64,000 nucleotides of DNA, taken from NCBI RefSeq assembly GCF_037126465.1, contig NC_088201.1, positions 131,592,052 to 131,656,051 of the forward strand, given 5' to 3'. The notes under the pieces were generated by a model. The model was not told the DNA's origin and ran no database searches. It saw only the letters and a program-made list of their open reading frames with translations. The position numbers and the translations under genes were made by a program. Shown here in pieces: positions 10,964-23,023 of the stretch. Numbering within the stretch: the first letter of the stretch is position 1; the number at the start of each line of letters is the position of its first letter. Source of the stretch: Ornithodoros turicata (lineage: Eukaryota; Arthropoda; Arachnida; Ixodida; Argasidae).

Positions 10964-12238
10964 CGAGGGGTGTTCAAGTGAAACCGGGACTTTCTCTCTC
11001 CTGAGTGTATAAATGGCTCGCGCTACTTCTTTTCCGTCATTTTCACATGCGACAGGCCTCCGCGTTCACCACGTGGTGGTCAAAAGTTTGTGCAAAACAC
11101 AAGACACGTACTGGACAAGATGGCCGACAACGACGTGAGCGTGCACATCGAACAGCAAATTGTCATGAAGTTTATCGTGAATGAAGGCGTAAAGTCATCT
11201 CAAATTCACAGAAGACTTCAGGCTGAGTATGGCCACGATACACTTAGCTGCAGCGAAGTGTTTGAGTGGTGCAAACGGTTCCGAGACGGCCGTACATCAG
11301 TGCAGGACGATCCCGGCCGGGGCGGCTCAGGGCCCAGTGTCAGAGTTCCTGAGAACATCCAACTTGCGGAGCGCCTGATCCTCAAGGACCGACGGATAAC
11401 ATGTCTCGAACTGACTCGAAAGACGGACCTTTCTGTGGGAACGTTGAACACTATCATTCACGAACACCTCCAGTTTCGGAAAGTTAGTGCCCGTTGGGTC
11501 CCGAGGCAGCTCTCATTGTCTGACCGGCAGAGAAGACTGGAAATCCTCCAAGAGCTAAGGTACCGTTTCGACACTGAAGGACAGCCGTTCCTTGATCGGA
11601 TCATCACGTGCGATGAAACGTGGGTGCACCATTTCTAAATGCGCATCAAAACAGTGGAAGCATCCGGGCTCGCCAGCTCCCAAGAAGTTCCGAAGCACCC
11701 CGTCTCCGGGTAAGGTCATGACCACTGTTTTCTGGGACAAGGCTGGCGTTGTTCATGTTGATCTTCTGCCCAGTGTACCACCATCAGTAGTGCATATTAC
11801 TGCCAGGTTCTCAGGGATGTGCATAAGGCGCTGAAGCAAAAGCGGCCGGGCCTCATCACCAAAGGAGTCCTCCTCCTACAGTACAATGCACGCCCGCATA
11901 CCGCGCATCTCACAACACGCACCTCACAGGAACTTTGCTGGGAGTTGCTGCCACATCCCCCTTACAGTCCAGGCCTCGCCCCCTGCGGGCCACTAAAGGC
12001 GTTCCTTGGGGGCCGCCACTGGGGGCGACGACGAGGTCAAGAATGCGGTCCGATCATGGCTGTTACGCGCGGGTAAGGATTTCCACGCTGTTGGCATCCA
12101 AGCCCTCGTGAAACGCTGGCACAAGTGCATTAGTGCCCAGCTGGAGATTACGTTGAAAATAAAACTAATTTCTCGCCTGTAAGTTCATTTTACTTTTGCG
12201 AAAAATTAAAAGTCCCAGTTTGACTTGAACACCCCTCA
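10964..12238 (+). mobile_element. mariner transposon, full length but inactive
   Basis: The ends are 28-bp inverted repeats starting CGAGGGGTGTTCAAGTGAAA (left) and TGAGGGGTGTTCAAGTCAAA (complement of right), each next to a TA target dinucleotide (10962-10963 and 12239-12240). Length is 1275 bp, the usual size for mariner. The single transposase reading frame runs left to right and is broken (next entry). Confidence 0.92.
11090..12150 (+). pseudogene. mariner transposase, frameshifted and catalytically mutated
   Basis: The first 182 codons (11090-11638) hold the N-terminal paired helix-turn-helix region (SSQIHRRLQAEYGHDTLSCS, then EWCKRFRDGR) and the first catalytic Asp block CDETWVHHF, then a stop. 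The frame continues at 11640-11834 (SKQWKHPGSPAPKKF) and again at 11819-12076 (NARPHTAH, then LPHPPYSPGLAP). Family members carry an Asp before NARPH and Asp residues in YSPDLAPSD; here these read QYNARPH and YSPGLAPCG, so the second and third acidic catalytic positions are lost. Stops, frameshifts and active-site loss agree that the element is dead. Confidence 0.88.
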
Positions 12239-12658
12239 TACATGGCTCTATAGTTTGTATTGGTGCCCTCTCAGCTTAATACTAGTACGTTGGAATGAAC
12301 ACACGGCACTGTTTGCAAAGTTTATTCCAATCTATAACAACATTGCATGCAGTAGTATACGCACACCATCATTCAAGGTTCTAGCCTTCTGCAGTAGAAA
12401 ATTAACATTCCTGACAAATGGGATTGATACGTAAATCCTCAGTGTTTCATGGGCAACAGAAAAAAAGCAAAAAGGAAAAAGTTCTTTCCAGATTGCTTGC
12501 TGTCTTGTCCCGCTTTTCCAGCCTTCCCTGTCCCCTCATCAGTGCACAATACTGATGTTGTTGACTTGCATAATAAGGATGTAAAAAGGCAACGAGGATG
12601 AAACAAATGACGCAGACATGCACTCACTTCCAATGCAATTTTACTGCATGTAGACTTG

Positions 12659-12789
12659 TTGGTATTGAGGGGCAGCAGCAGACAAAGACGGGTTAGAAAA
12701 CATAGGACAGACACCACTACTGCCACGTGTGCCGACTGTTTTGTGTGTTCTAACCCATGTCTTTTTCTGCTGCTGCCCCTCAACACCAA
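12659..12789. repeat. Long imperfect hairpin (about 40-bp arms)
   Basis: The arm TTGGTATTGAGGGGCAGCAG... (12659-12698) is repeated in reverse complement at 12748-12789 with two mismatches and a two-base gap. The 49-base loop is CA/TG-rich and ends in TTTTGTGTG. It is one of several arm-loop-arm structures in this window with similar loops (14709, 16991, 60962). Confidence 0.75.
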
Positions 12790-14705
12790 GCATAATGTAT
12801 CAACTACCCCCGACTTACTCCTGTCTATAGGTCCTGCTCCTGCCTCACATACTTGCTCACTTACTTCCAAACTTACACCAGCATTGGGAAGGTCATCCGT
12901 GCATAAAGCGGGTCACATCTCCATTCTTCAGCAAGGAACCTGAAAGGCTGGGTTTCCATTGCACTGTTGGCCAGACTAAACCTAAAAATAGATTGTGGAA
13001 AAATAATGTTTAAGGAAGTACAGGCAACAGGCAACAAGCGAGAACTGAGGCACTGCGGTGCAAACAGCCGGAGTCTGGTTGCAAGCATTAATGAAGTTAA
13101 GTTGCATAATGAAACTCTAAAGATTGCTCAGCAAAGGCGACATTGTCTTCTCTGAATTCGGAAACCCATGGGGACAACACATTACACACGGTTTCTCACC
13201 ACATTTCGGCAAAAATTTGACAGCCGAAAATCAGTCGCTGTGCAAAAGTGCGCTAGCTGATATTTACATTTCCGGGGCTGTTGGACCCGTCCAAGTACCC
13301 TCCCTCATGTGTAAAAAGAAAACAAACTATGCCCCAGTCATACCTTTCGCCTTTATCAACGTGTCTGTTATCAGTAGAGCCCGGATTCTTTGGCAAATGC
13401 CTATTTTTTTCGTGTGGTCGTAATAGTGCCTTTTCAATACAGGAGCACGAATTGGGTGCTGGGGAACCTCCTGTATCGTTTTGAGAGTGCCTATAAATGT
13501 CTATTCCGACATTAGTGTCTATATTGGTGTAAGTGCCTAAAACTCCGATTAAGCATGGAAAATTGCCTAGAATGGCCCTTAAGCAGTGGCGACACTCCGT
13601 TCTGCAGGCGAAATTGACATCGGTCACCTCGCACGACATTTTGAAAGAATCGATAAGCTTCAAAGAAGCGATTATCTCAAAGGTATTGGAATGTAATCCG
13701 GGAATTGAAAATTGGTTATACCGTACACTCGCTTACTCGTTCTTTCTCTCCCTTCCAGAATTGTGTTGTTGTTGTTGTGTGGGTCCCTGAAAATATAGGC
13801 ATGTTTCGTAACGGATTTGTCGAAAACTCTCAGCGCTATTGCGTGCTTACATCCAAAAGAGCTTTTTAGTTTACATGTTTCCTTTTTTTACAACTAATTT
13901 GATACACGGTAAAATGCTGGGGAAGGGATGTCACGTGCGAAGGTAGGTACAATCTCTGCAGTTTTGCAACCTTTCGGGATGCTGCCCCCCTTTCCTGCAG
14001 TCAGTGCCAGCAAGGCACATGAGCGAAAATGACGTCCCATCCAGTGTGAGGAGTGATCCATCTTGATCACCCATATTTGCTAGCTGTTGTGAGCCTTGTC
14101 GCAATGCCGAAAACGAAATCTATAAGCCGGGATTTAAAAAATGCAAATTAAGAAATTTGAGACTAAAGCTTTCGATGTTCGAAGCCCATCTCGAATATCG
14201 CCACTATGCTGGCCGCGACAAGTCCCTCTGAAGTGTCGTGGAACAATGGCAGTGGCTATAGATGCCTTGTGACCGTACTAGGATGGATAGGTTTTGCATT
14301 TCGTGCAGTAAAAAGATTAGCGAAACAGCCGCAACTCCCATTTAAGGTAAGTAGCCGTAAGGCTACTTGCGGATGGAACTGTTTTATTCACTTTGTTTTT
14401 GCACTTTCAGTACCGCAGATTGAAAAAAAAAAAATCAACAATTTGTAGTGCCTATAATGCCCTTTTTAGTGCCTAAATCGGGATTTTTAGGGCCTTGTAT
14501 AGGTGCCTAGAACAAGGATTTTTCCGCCTAACAATCCGGGTTATCAGCAGTCAACCACTGATAATGATGGACTGGGCGAGACCCTCGCTTGGAATAGATC
14601 TTTGTCATTCCTTTCCACTTTGCCTCGATAAAGGTGGAGCAAAGACTTTCGCAGAAGCAAATTTCACCCGTATGGCAAAAGGGCAAGGGTGCAGGCCAGC
14701 TGGTA
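12790..14705. other. No recognisable gene
   Basis: Short reading frames only, none with a family signature I recognise. A segment near 13220 (GACAGCCGAAAATCAGT) is repeated inverted near 14833, and repeats of GTGCCTA / TAGGCAC-type words occur at 13485-13580 and 14445-14540, suggesting a decayed element of about 1.6 kb between them. Confidence 0.35.
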
Positions 14706-14708
14706 CAT

Positions 14709-14814
14709 GGTGAAAAAATTTGGAACCCGAGAAAGGGACAGAGGAGGGAAGTTTTCGAGAACGTGTCGTGTCGTCCCTCCTCTGTCCCTTTCTCGGGTTC
14801 CAAATTTTTTCACC
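14709..14814. repeat. Perfect hairpin with 41-bp arms
   Basis: 14709-14749 and 14774-14814 are exact reverse complements over 41 bases, separated by a 24-base loop (AGTTTTCGAGAACGTGTCGT...). Perfect arms imply a recent origin or gene-conversion upkeep. The sequence TTTCACCCGTATG occurs both at the right arm boundary and near 14664, hinting that the right arm arose by copying nearby sequence. Confidence 0.9.
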
Positions 14815-15108
14815 CGTATGCTTCGTCCAGCTACTGATTTTCGGCTGTCAAATTCTTATATAAATATTCTGAAAAAACACGTCGTTTTGATTTTAATAGT
14901 GTGTTATGACCATAAAGTTGTCGCCATTGCGCTTGGAAGCTTTTTACTTTAATTATACAATTAGCCCAATTAAAATGTGACAGAAATACAAATGACCTTA
15001 ACGTATGTCAAGTATGTATAGGTGTAATTTAAAGTAGTTTCAGCATTTGCAAAATCTATTTTTACGAATTTAATTACATCCCCTCGTCGAACACCCTCTA
15101 TATAGGTT

Positions 15109-15495
15109 GATTATTTTTATTTGTGACAGAAATCTTGTGAAAAAATCTAGAAGAGCAAAATAGATGCAGATTTTGCAGGCGTATTCTACGGCCAGGCTAA
15201 CATCCTCTGAAAGAAAGTATGGAACTACGAGATTACTAACTAATTACCTAAAATTCAGTAATGAACTCTTTAATTAGGTGATTTAGGAGAATTCGGGAGA
15301 TCAGAATTTAGAGGCCATCCTGGTTGAAAATCATTCCACGTTTAAAAAATCCTGAAACATACACGTGCGTGAAGATATCCACCCCAAAATGTTGACATGC
15401 AAATGAGCCGAAATTGCGGCGACCTGGAACGCAGGGGTACAGCCCTCATTTCACTTCAGAGGGCCACGTGATTTGGAGCGATGGATATGCATGTG
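15109..15495 (+). mobile_element. Truncated copy of the 2467-3081 MITE family
   Basis: Follows ACCCTCTATATAGG and shares with 2467-3081 a series of blocks in the same order: TTATTTTTAT, CTACGGCCAGGCTAACA, CCATCCTGGTTGAAA, ATTCCACGTTTAAAAAATCC and AGATATCCA. It then joins the AACGCAGGGGTACAGC segment in reversed order, so the right half is rearranged. No TIR is seen on the right. Confidence 0.65.
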
Positions 15496-16817
15496 ATCAA
15501 AACTCGAGACGCATGTGATTGAAACTCATCTGCGTGTTTTGTCCACATTTGTAAAATGCATAAATGCACCAATGTGTAGAGCGAGCCAGGTACATCTAAT
15601 CAATATATTCAAGGTATATGCTATAGGTGTTGTCTATAGGTTTGGCGGATATCTATATATTAGCTAAACTAGTCGTTATACAAACACACAGTTGAGGAAA
15701 CATCAAAATTACTTTTCCGAAACCTTTCCGTTGCTTATTCACGTGCTTTCCTATGTGGAAATACTGTGCATGTACAAATACCAACTGCATGGCTATGCTT
15801 TACAATGGCAACACATTTCCAATGGAGCTCACTTCCTGCTCTTGGCTGCTCAACTTCCAGGAGGTGTCTGCAGAATGCCGCTGTGTCAGTCTTCGTTGTC
15901 ATGCACTGTCGGCATGTTTCGTCCAGACGAACATTCTCTCAGCACCTTGCATATAGAAACGAAAATTTCAGCTTGAACCACCGCGGACAAGAAAACACAG
16001 AACAAAGCTACATATAACAACAAAGCAATAAACATATAAATAAATAAATAACTCTAGTATTCCGCGAATGGTAGCTCCAAGGACCTTTCCTTTTAATTGT
16101 GTCCGGGAGTGGGGGAAAGCGTGTGTATTTTGCCAGGGAAAGTCAACCAGAAACAGCATGCTATTCCTTGTTTCTGAGGTACATATAACCTTACCTTACT
16201 TCTTGCATGTGGTTTTCATTGTATCACGTGGTTGCAGTTGTATGCACTTGTGATGTTCCGACTCGTTACGTAAGGGCCGTGACACAGGCAGCACCAAAGG
16301 TGATTCGATCCTATTCTTAATGCTTACATTCGACTTTGGATGATTGTGCAATGTATACATATGACACAGGAGAACATACAGCAAATGATCCACTTGCTAG
16401 GGATACCAAGTTGCGCACTTCCAGGACAACAAGAGCAGCATTCAGGGACACCCTCTCTGAAACCCGGCTTGACCTGATAGCAGAGGACTACGGAAGGAAG
16501 CTAAGTTTACAGGGTGGTGGGTGAGTACGTGAGGAGGAACAGATCTGGGCAGGGAGAGGAGGACATATCTGAGGCGAACAATTCCCTTTTCGCGCCCCGA
16601 CCTGATAACAACACCGATAACACGCCCGGGAGCATTCGCGTAAGATAAAGAATAAGACGTGATCTATAACTGTGGGAATGAGCATGGGACTTTCCAGATA
16701 TCGAGAGATTGCCGGATGAAATTGGCACGTTGGCGCCTGTGATAGCCTTCTGGACGACAAATTGACTAAATGCGAGTTCTAAGAGTGCAGCAAGGACAGC
16801 AGCTACGGTCCGCAGAC

Positions 16818-17320
16818 GATACACAGACTACGTAATTTTATGATGATACCGTCAGTATCAAATTGGTATCAAGAGTTATTACGAGCTAAAATAGAGGAAA
16901 CTGACAAATTGGCGCCAGTGAGTGCCACTTGGGCGACGATTTGGCAAAATGTTTGAAGTATATAGATTGGGCTGGTTGGTGTAAATCCACAAGCGACCAA
17001 AGAACAAACACGAAACAACAACAGAGCGACTTGTGTGTGATCTTGTCTCCTGTTTGTTCTTTGGTCGCTTGAAAATGAATGATTTGACCAAACGCTACTT
17101 CGCAGGCTCTAGCAAGGGAAACAGGTATGGGCCGCGGACTCATAGCTATTAAGCATGGATATACAGACTACGTAATTAAGTGATGACATCTTTGATATCA
17201 CGTTTATATCCACAGTTATTACTAAATGAAATGGAAGATATGGACAATTTGGCGATGGGTGAGTGGTGGCGTCTGCGAGTGGCAATTATTTGATCAAACG
17301 CGACTTCTTTGGACCAGAGA
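16818..17320. repeat. Approximate 341-bp tandem duplication
   Basis: ACAGACTACGTAATT, the following TGATGA, AGTTATTAC and GACAAWTTGGCG recur 341 bases apart (for example 16823/17164, 16873/17214, 16903/17244). The copies are diverged. The hairpin at 16991-17070 sits between them. Confidence 0.5.
16991..17070. repeat. Perfect hairpin with 20-bp arms
   Basis: AAGCGACCAAAGAACAAACA (16991-17010) is exactly complementary to 17051-17070 across a 40-base loop rich in CAACA and TGTGTG. It has the same architecture as the hairpins at 12659, 14709 and 60962. Confidence 0.85.
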
Positions 17321-17329
17321 TTTTGGAGC

Positions 17330-19055
17330 AGAACTAAATACCAGATTTGGAGATAACGCTAAACGAGTGCTACGCGCCCTCAAGTACGTTATTTATTTCT
17401 CGCTTAAGATGAAGCAATGCTTAGATCACGGCAATCAGGGCTGTCACACACGCGGGCCGCATGTGCATGGCTTGCAGTCAGCTATTCTGTGTCCCGAGGG
17501 CTCTTGACCACTAAATAGAATAAAGCTGCCCCCCCCCCACACACACACACACGCACACACCAATAATGAAGAATTCGGAATGAAACCAGGTTTTCAGGCA
17601 TTGTTTTTACCCTTGCTCGATGTAGTGCTGCTCCTGTCGACGTTAGGAAGTACATTCACATTCGAGCAGTTCTTGTGACTCATGAACCTCAACAAGTAGT
17701 TATAGCGATCTGGTCTGAACGTGCATTTTGATAAACTACACTGTAAGTAATATGATAATTGAGAAGTAATAGTGGAGACAAGTGCAGAGAATGACATCTT
17801 AATTATTACACTAAGTTTAAGGGATTACAGCATAGCAGCAGCCTCTCCGGATATCATGCGCGAAAAACGATATACGGAGCACAGAGAGGCGCAGAGAAAA
17901 AAATGAAAAAAAAATAGATGGAGTAGTTATGTACGAGGGTCATTGTGTGAAAATTTTTAATTATTTCTCTTTCCCTGATTTTGTTTTCTTTTTCACGTTG
18001 AAAATGCAAGCAAAATCAACAATACAGTGTGTAAACCGACAATTTCAGTGCTCCTGAACGTTGGGATAATCGTTAGTGAAGAACTGTGTACGAAGAACTT
18101 GCAACGCCTTTCAAATTTTCAATGTCTCATTTGGAAAAGAAGCTCATTTGTTTCTGTTGGTGTGTCAAGTGAAGTTTTTCATTGACGAATTGTATATGCG
18201 GATGCCTAATAACTATACCGCTCAGCTGTTTACGCTAAGGTACTTTGCTATAATTACGGTCCTTTCCAGGGTCATTACCCCCACCCCCTAGGGAGGTTTA
18301 CACTCCCCCTGAATTTTTCCAACCACTCCCCTGTAATTCATGAGATTTCCCGATACAGCTTGGCCACCAATGCATATACCCATAGATATGTATCCATATA
18401 GACATACCACCCTATGGTTCGCTCCACTCGAAATCACGCAGACATCTTATCACGCCGGGTACCGCATCTTGGCTTCTATGCGCATTGATGATAGTGCCAG
18501 CCGCAACAACAATGACAAAGAAGAAATTGTCGTTCCTCTTCGCTGCTGATACGAGTTGCGCAACGGACTAAAAGCTGATACCTTCCGTTTGAATTCAGCA
18601 TGAGAGAGCCGCGACGATATGGCAAGGAAAAAAACTTGCCAAGATACGGGGCACAAAAGTGAACTTGCACGGCAAATCGCCGGCAGTCCGAACATTTACA
18701 CGGCAACAGACACCTACGAGCACTGGTGCTAAAGTCTGAGGAAAAGACATCATAGATGAAAATACATATCCGTTACGAAGCCGTTTGAATTTCACTGTTC
18801 ATGGTAATCAACCAATTTTTCTCGAAGTGCAGCACGCATAAAGAAGTCCATGATTCGCTTACACGTCTACCTGCAAGAAATGACCCACAGTCTCCTTCTG
18901 AAACATTGCATCTGCACTTGCCAACATGTTTGAGAAAAGTAAAAAGTAACCTTTCTGCGACCCCGATGATGGCAGGGGCAACCAAGGAATACACCACAAA
19001 GAGTCACTGGTGTATTCTGCATAGCGAAGACATTATCAACGACTTATACTAGGCC
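17330..19055. other. No recognisable gene
   Basis: Unique-looking sequence with a short CA microsatellite at about 17535-17561 and A/T-rich tracts near 17900. Reading frames are short, unspliced-looking and without family motifs. Confidence 0.4.
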
Positions 19056-19059
19056 CTTG

Positions 19060-20300
19060 TACTGGGATTTTAACAGTGGTGACCGCAAAATTTGGAAAAG
19101 GCGCCGGCAGAGCCCTCTAAAACGGGCAAAACCCTTTGTATCATGGTGCCAAATGCATATTCGAGACGGCTTTGCTATTGCCCTTCCCACTGGGATTGTA
19201 ACGGAGGCGACCGCAAAACCCGTAAAAGACCGCAGCAGAGCCCCTTTAGAACGGGCGAAACCTCTTTAATCATGGTTCCAAAGATATATTAGCAACGGCT
19301 TATGATGCTCTTCTACAGGGATCGCAACAGAAGCGACCACAAAATTCGGAAAAGGCAGCAGCAGAGTTCTTTAAAACGTACGAAACCGCTTGTATCATGG
19401 TACCAAAAGGCATATTCATGACGGCACCTTTCTACCGGAATTGCGCAAGAGGGGACCGCAAAATTTTGATACGGCGGCAGCAAGGCCTTTTAAAACGGGC
19501 GATACTCCCTGTATCATGGAGCGAAAGAAAGAAAGTTATCAGTGGCTTGTGCAATGCTATTCTGCTGGAGTTATAACACAGGCGATCGCCAAATTCGGAA
19601 AACGTGGAAGCAGAGCCCTCTTAAACGAGCAAAACCCCTTGTGTCATGCTGCCAAAGACATATTATCAACAACTTATACTATGTCATTCTACCGAGATCA
19701 TAACACAGGCGACCGCAAATATCGGAAAAGGATGCAGCATAGCCCTTCAGAACGGGCGAGACCCCTTGTATCATGCTGCCGATGACATGTCATCAATGGC
19801 TTGTGCTATGCCCTTCTACTAGGATTGTAACAGAGACAACCGCAAAATACGGAAAATGAGGCAGCAGAGCCCTTTAAAACGGTCGATACCCCTTGTATAA
19901 TAGTTCCAAAGTCATATAAGTATACACAACGGCTTATGCTATTGCCATTCTACTGGAATTATAACGGATGCGGCGGCAAACTCCATAAAAGGCTACAGCA
20001 GAGCCCTTTAAAACGGACAAAAACCCCTTTAATCACGGTGGCAGACATTTTACACACATATAAAGACGCGACGGCTTATGTTATGCCCCTCTCCTGTGAT
20101 TGCATCGGAAACCACCGCAAAATTTGGAAAAGGCGGCAGCAGGGCCCTTTACAATGACTCAAATGATATGTATCATGGTGCCAAAAAGATACTATGAACG
20201 GCTTGTACTGGGATTGTAACAGAGGCTACCGCAACGTTCGGCAGCAGATCGAGCCCTTTAAAACGTGCGAAGCCTCTTTAATCCTGGTGCCAGGGCGTAC
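19060..20300. repeat. Satellite A, about 125-bp unit, about ten diverged copies
   Basis: The block CTGGGATTGTAAC...GACCGCAAAA...AAAAGGCGGCAGCAGAGCCC, TTTAAAACGGGCGAAACCCC, TGTATCATGGTGCCAAA recurs with starts near 19066, 19188, 19313, 19433, 19561, 19689, 19819, 19949, 20093 and 20206. Copies vary in length (113-144) and sequence, so the array is old. It adjoins Satellite B. Confidence 0.85.
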
Positions 20301-20308
20301 ATGGAGAG

Positions 20309-21725
20309 GTCGCGTTTGAAGAAACTGCTTCCAAAACGACACTCGCTAAGCAAAAAGCGTCCTAAGCCGATTTTGTAGTATGTATATGTGAAAGTAAGAT
20401 CACGGGGTTTGAACGCCGTATCTTGTTCCCCTGTTGCACCCTGAGAGGGCGCGTTTTACAAAATCGCTTCCAAAATGGCACTCGAAATGGCCAAATGGCC
20501 TATTTCATCAACTTCGGGGCTTTGTATATTTTGATATAACAATAATATTAAAGATGTCCAAAGCTGATTTTCTAATGTGTATATCTGAAACTAAGATCAT
20601 GGGGCTTGAAGCCCGTACATTGTTCCCCTGTTGCACCATGACAGGTCGAGTTTGACAAAATCGCTCCAAAACGGCACTCGAAATGGCCAAGTGGCTAATT
20701 TCGTCAACTTTGGGGCTTAATATCATTTGATATAACAATAATATTAAAGATGTCCTAAGCTGATTTTGTAGTATGTATATGTGAAAGTAAGATCACGGGG
20801 TTTGAACCCCGTATCTTGTTCCCCTGTTGCACCCTGAGAGGTCGCGTTTGACAAAATGGCTTCCAAACCGGCACTCGAAATGGCCAAATTGCCAATTTCG
20901 TCAACTTCAGGGCTTAATATCATTTGATATAAAAATAATATTAAAGATGTCCTAAGCTGATTTTGTAGTATGTAAATGTGAAAGTAAGATCACGAGGTTT
21001 GAACCCCGTTCCCTGTTCCCCTGTTGCACCCTGAGAGGTTGCGTTTGACAAAATCGCTTCCAAAACGGCACTCGAAATGGCCAAGTGGCTAATTTCGTCA
21101 ACTTTGGGGCTTAATATCATTTGATATAACAATAATATTAAAGATGTCCTAAGCTGATTTTGTAGTATGTAAATGTGAAAGTAAGATCACGAGGTTTGAA
21201 CCCCGTTCCCTGTTCCCCTGTTGCACCCTGAGAGGTTGCGTTTGACAAAATCGCTTCCAAAACGGCACTCGAAATGGCCAAGTGGCCAATTTCGTCAACT
21301 TTGGGGCTTAATATCATTTGATATAAAAATAATATTAAAGATGTCCTAAGCTAATTTTGTAATATGTATATGTGAAAGTAAGATCACGGGGTTTGAACCC
21401 CGTACCTTGTTCCCCTGTTGCAGCCTGAGAGGTTGCGTTTGACAAAATCGCTTCCAAAACGGCACTCGAAATGGCCAAGTGGCCAATTTCGTCAACTTTG
21501 GGGCTTAATATCATTTGATATTAAAATAATATTAAAGATGTCCTAAGCTAATTTTGTAATATGTATATGTGAAAGTAACATCACGGGGTTTGAACCCCGT
21601 ACCTTGTTCCCCTGTTGCACCCTGAGAGGTCGCGTTTGACAAAATCGCTTCCAAAACGGCACTCGAAATGGACAATTTTATCAAGTTGTATAGTTTAATA
21701 TAAAAGCGATATAAAATACAAAACG
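20309..21725. repeat. Satellite B, 197-bp unit, about seven copies
   Basis: AGATGTCC occurs at about 20552, 20749, 20945, 21142, 21339 and 21536, a steady period of 196-197 bp, with a partial copy first. Units are much more alike than in Satellite A, especially from 20940 onward. Most units contain ACGGGGTTTGAACCCCGT, an 8-bp stem with a two-base loop resembling a tRNA T-arm/B-box, and the phrase TTCCCCTGTTGCACCCTGAG. A lone diverged copy lies at 33445-33678. Confidence 0.9.
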
Positions 21726-21729
21726 GTAT

Positions 21730-22650
21730 CATTTGTATATTGCTCACTCAAAATAAAGTTGTCTGTTCTGTCAGTCCCTTCGAGTTCTGGAAAAAATGAC
21801 CGTTCTCGTTTCGAACTCCCTGAGACCGGCCGTACAGTCTCAGCGCATCCGTATTACGATAATACTGGGACTTAGTCCGTCGAGCGCCTAGGAGGGGAAC
21901 CCTGTCTGAGTCGCAACTTTGAAGGCCCTGGGTGCATCTGGATTAACACTCACACATCGTGCCGTGGTTGGTATGTGGCCTGGAGGACGTGCTGAACGAA
22001 AATAGGCGATGACATTTCCAGAATTTGACTGCCTTTGTCGAAAAATTGTAGTCTAAACATGGGCGATGTGCAAAAATCGACGGAATCCCCATAGGCGCAA
22101 TGCATTAAAATTCATTTGGCCAGGGTGCACTAGGCTTATATTCTGCTGGCGCCTTTCATGTCTCCAGGGGTTCTTTACATGGTGTTCTTCTCTATTAGAC
22201 GATGACATCTTTAAAATTTTATTCTGTTTTGCTGTTAATTGGCATAAACGCTGTCTCCCATTGAATTCACATCCTGTAAGGCCGCTTCCCGCATAGCGGC
22301 TGAGTATAGTGACGGAGTGCGCCGGCGGGGGGGGGGGGGGGGGGTGACCGCGAATTTTGGGATTGGTGGCGAGAAACTATTTGAAATTGTCATGAAAGTA
22401 CACAGACCTCACAAACCAAGGGAAGCTTTTTGTACCTGGTGTGGGGGTTCGAGTGACTAACCTACATAATGCGGATAGCTTTAGATTGCTAACTAGCACC
22501 AATGAAACTCATAAGCATCAATTGAAAATCCACAGCGCGGTACTTGTAGCATGCAAAGTCAAAGTTAGCAACTGAAGTTTTATAGCACACCAGAAAGCGA
22601 TTAGACTGTCACTAGCATGTTACATCATGCGTGGACTAGAAAGCAAAGTC
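21730..22650. other. No recognisable gene
   Basis: Mixed unique sequence with a poly-G run at about 22327-22342. No exon-like or transposon-like coding sequence was recognised. Confidence 0.4.
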
Positions 22651-22654
22651 CGCT

Positions 22655-22925
22655 CCCAGACGGAAATTTTCTGCAAGTGGAACCACTTGCAAGTGGTTTA
22701 TGAAAAGATTTCCACTTTGGAGAACCACTTGGTAATCACCCACTCGAAAAAAAAAAAAAAAGAAAAACACTTGCAAGTGGCTTCACTTCAAAAACCCACT
22801 TGCAAGTGGTTCCATTTTGGCAACTTACTTGTATTCAGCCATAGACATATAGCTGGGGACATACTTTTATTTCACTTTTACATTCACAACTGCTTTTGTG
22901 GCAATGTAAGGCAGAACTCAGGTGC
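22655..22925 (+). repeat. Dispersed repeat with iterated CCACTTGCAAGTGG words, copy 1
   Basis: Within 22671-22815 the self-complementary word CCACTTGCAAGTGG and its half-words recur six or more times, separated by purine-rich linkers and an A-run at 22746-22760. The downstream part (CAGCYATAGAC, ACTTTTATTTC, then GGCAATGTAA) aligns with the copy at 37719-37985 in the same orientation, so this is a dispersed family. Confidence 0.75.
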
Positions 22926-23023
22926 AGCACGAGAGTGTTGGTATATGTACCACGAATATTAAATCAAAAATTGTTAGGAACATGGTGACAAATGTGCATG
23001 CAGAAATTCTCTGCATTCTTATA

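Noticed and set aside
19060..21725. CRISPR array
   Set aside because: Repeats are directly adjacent satellite units without spacers, in a eukaryotic genome.
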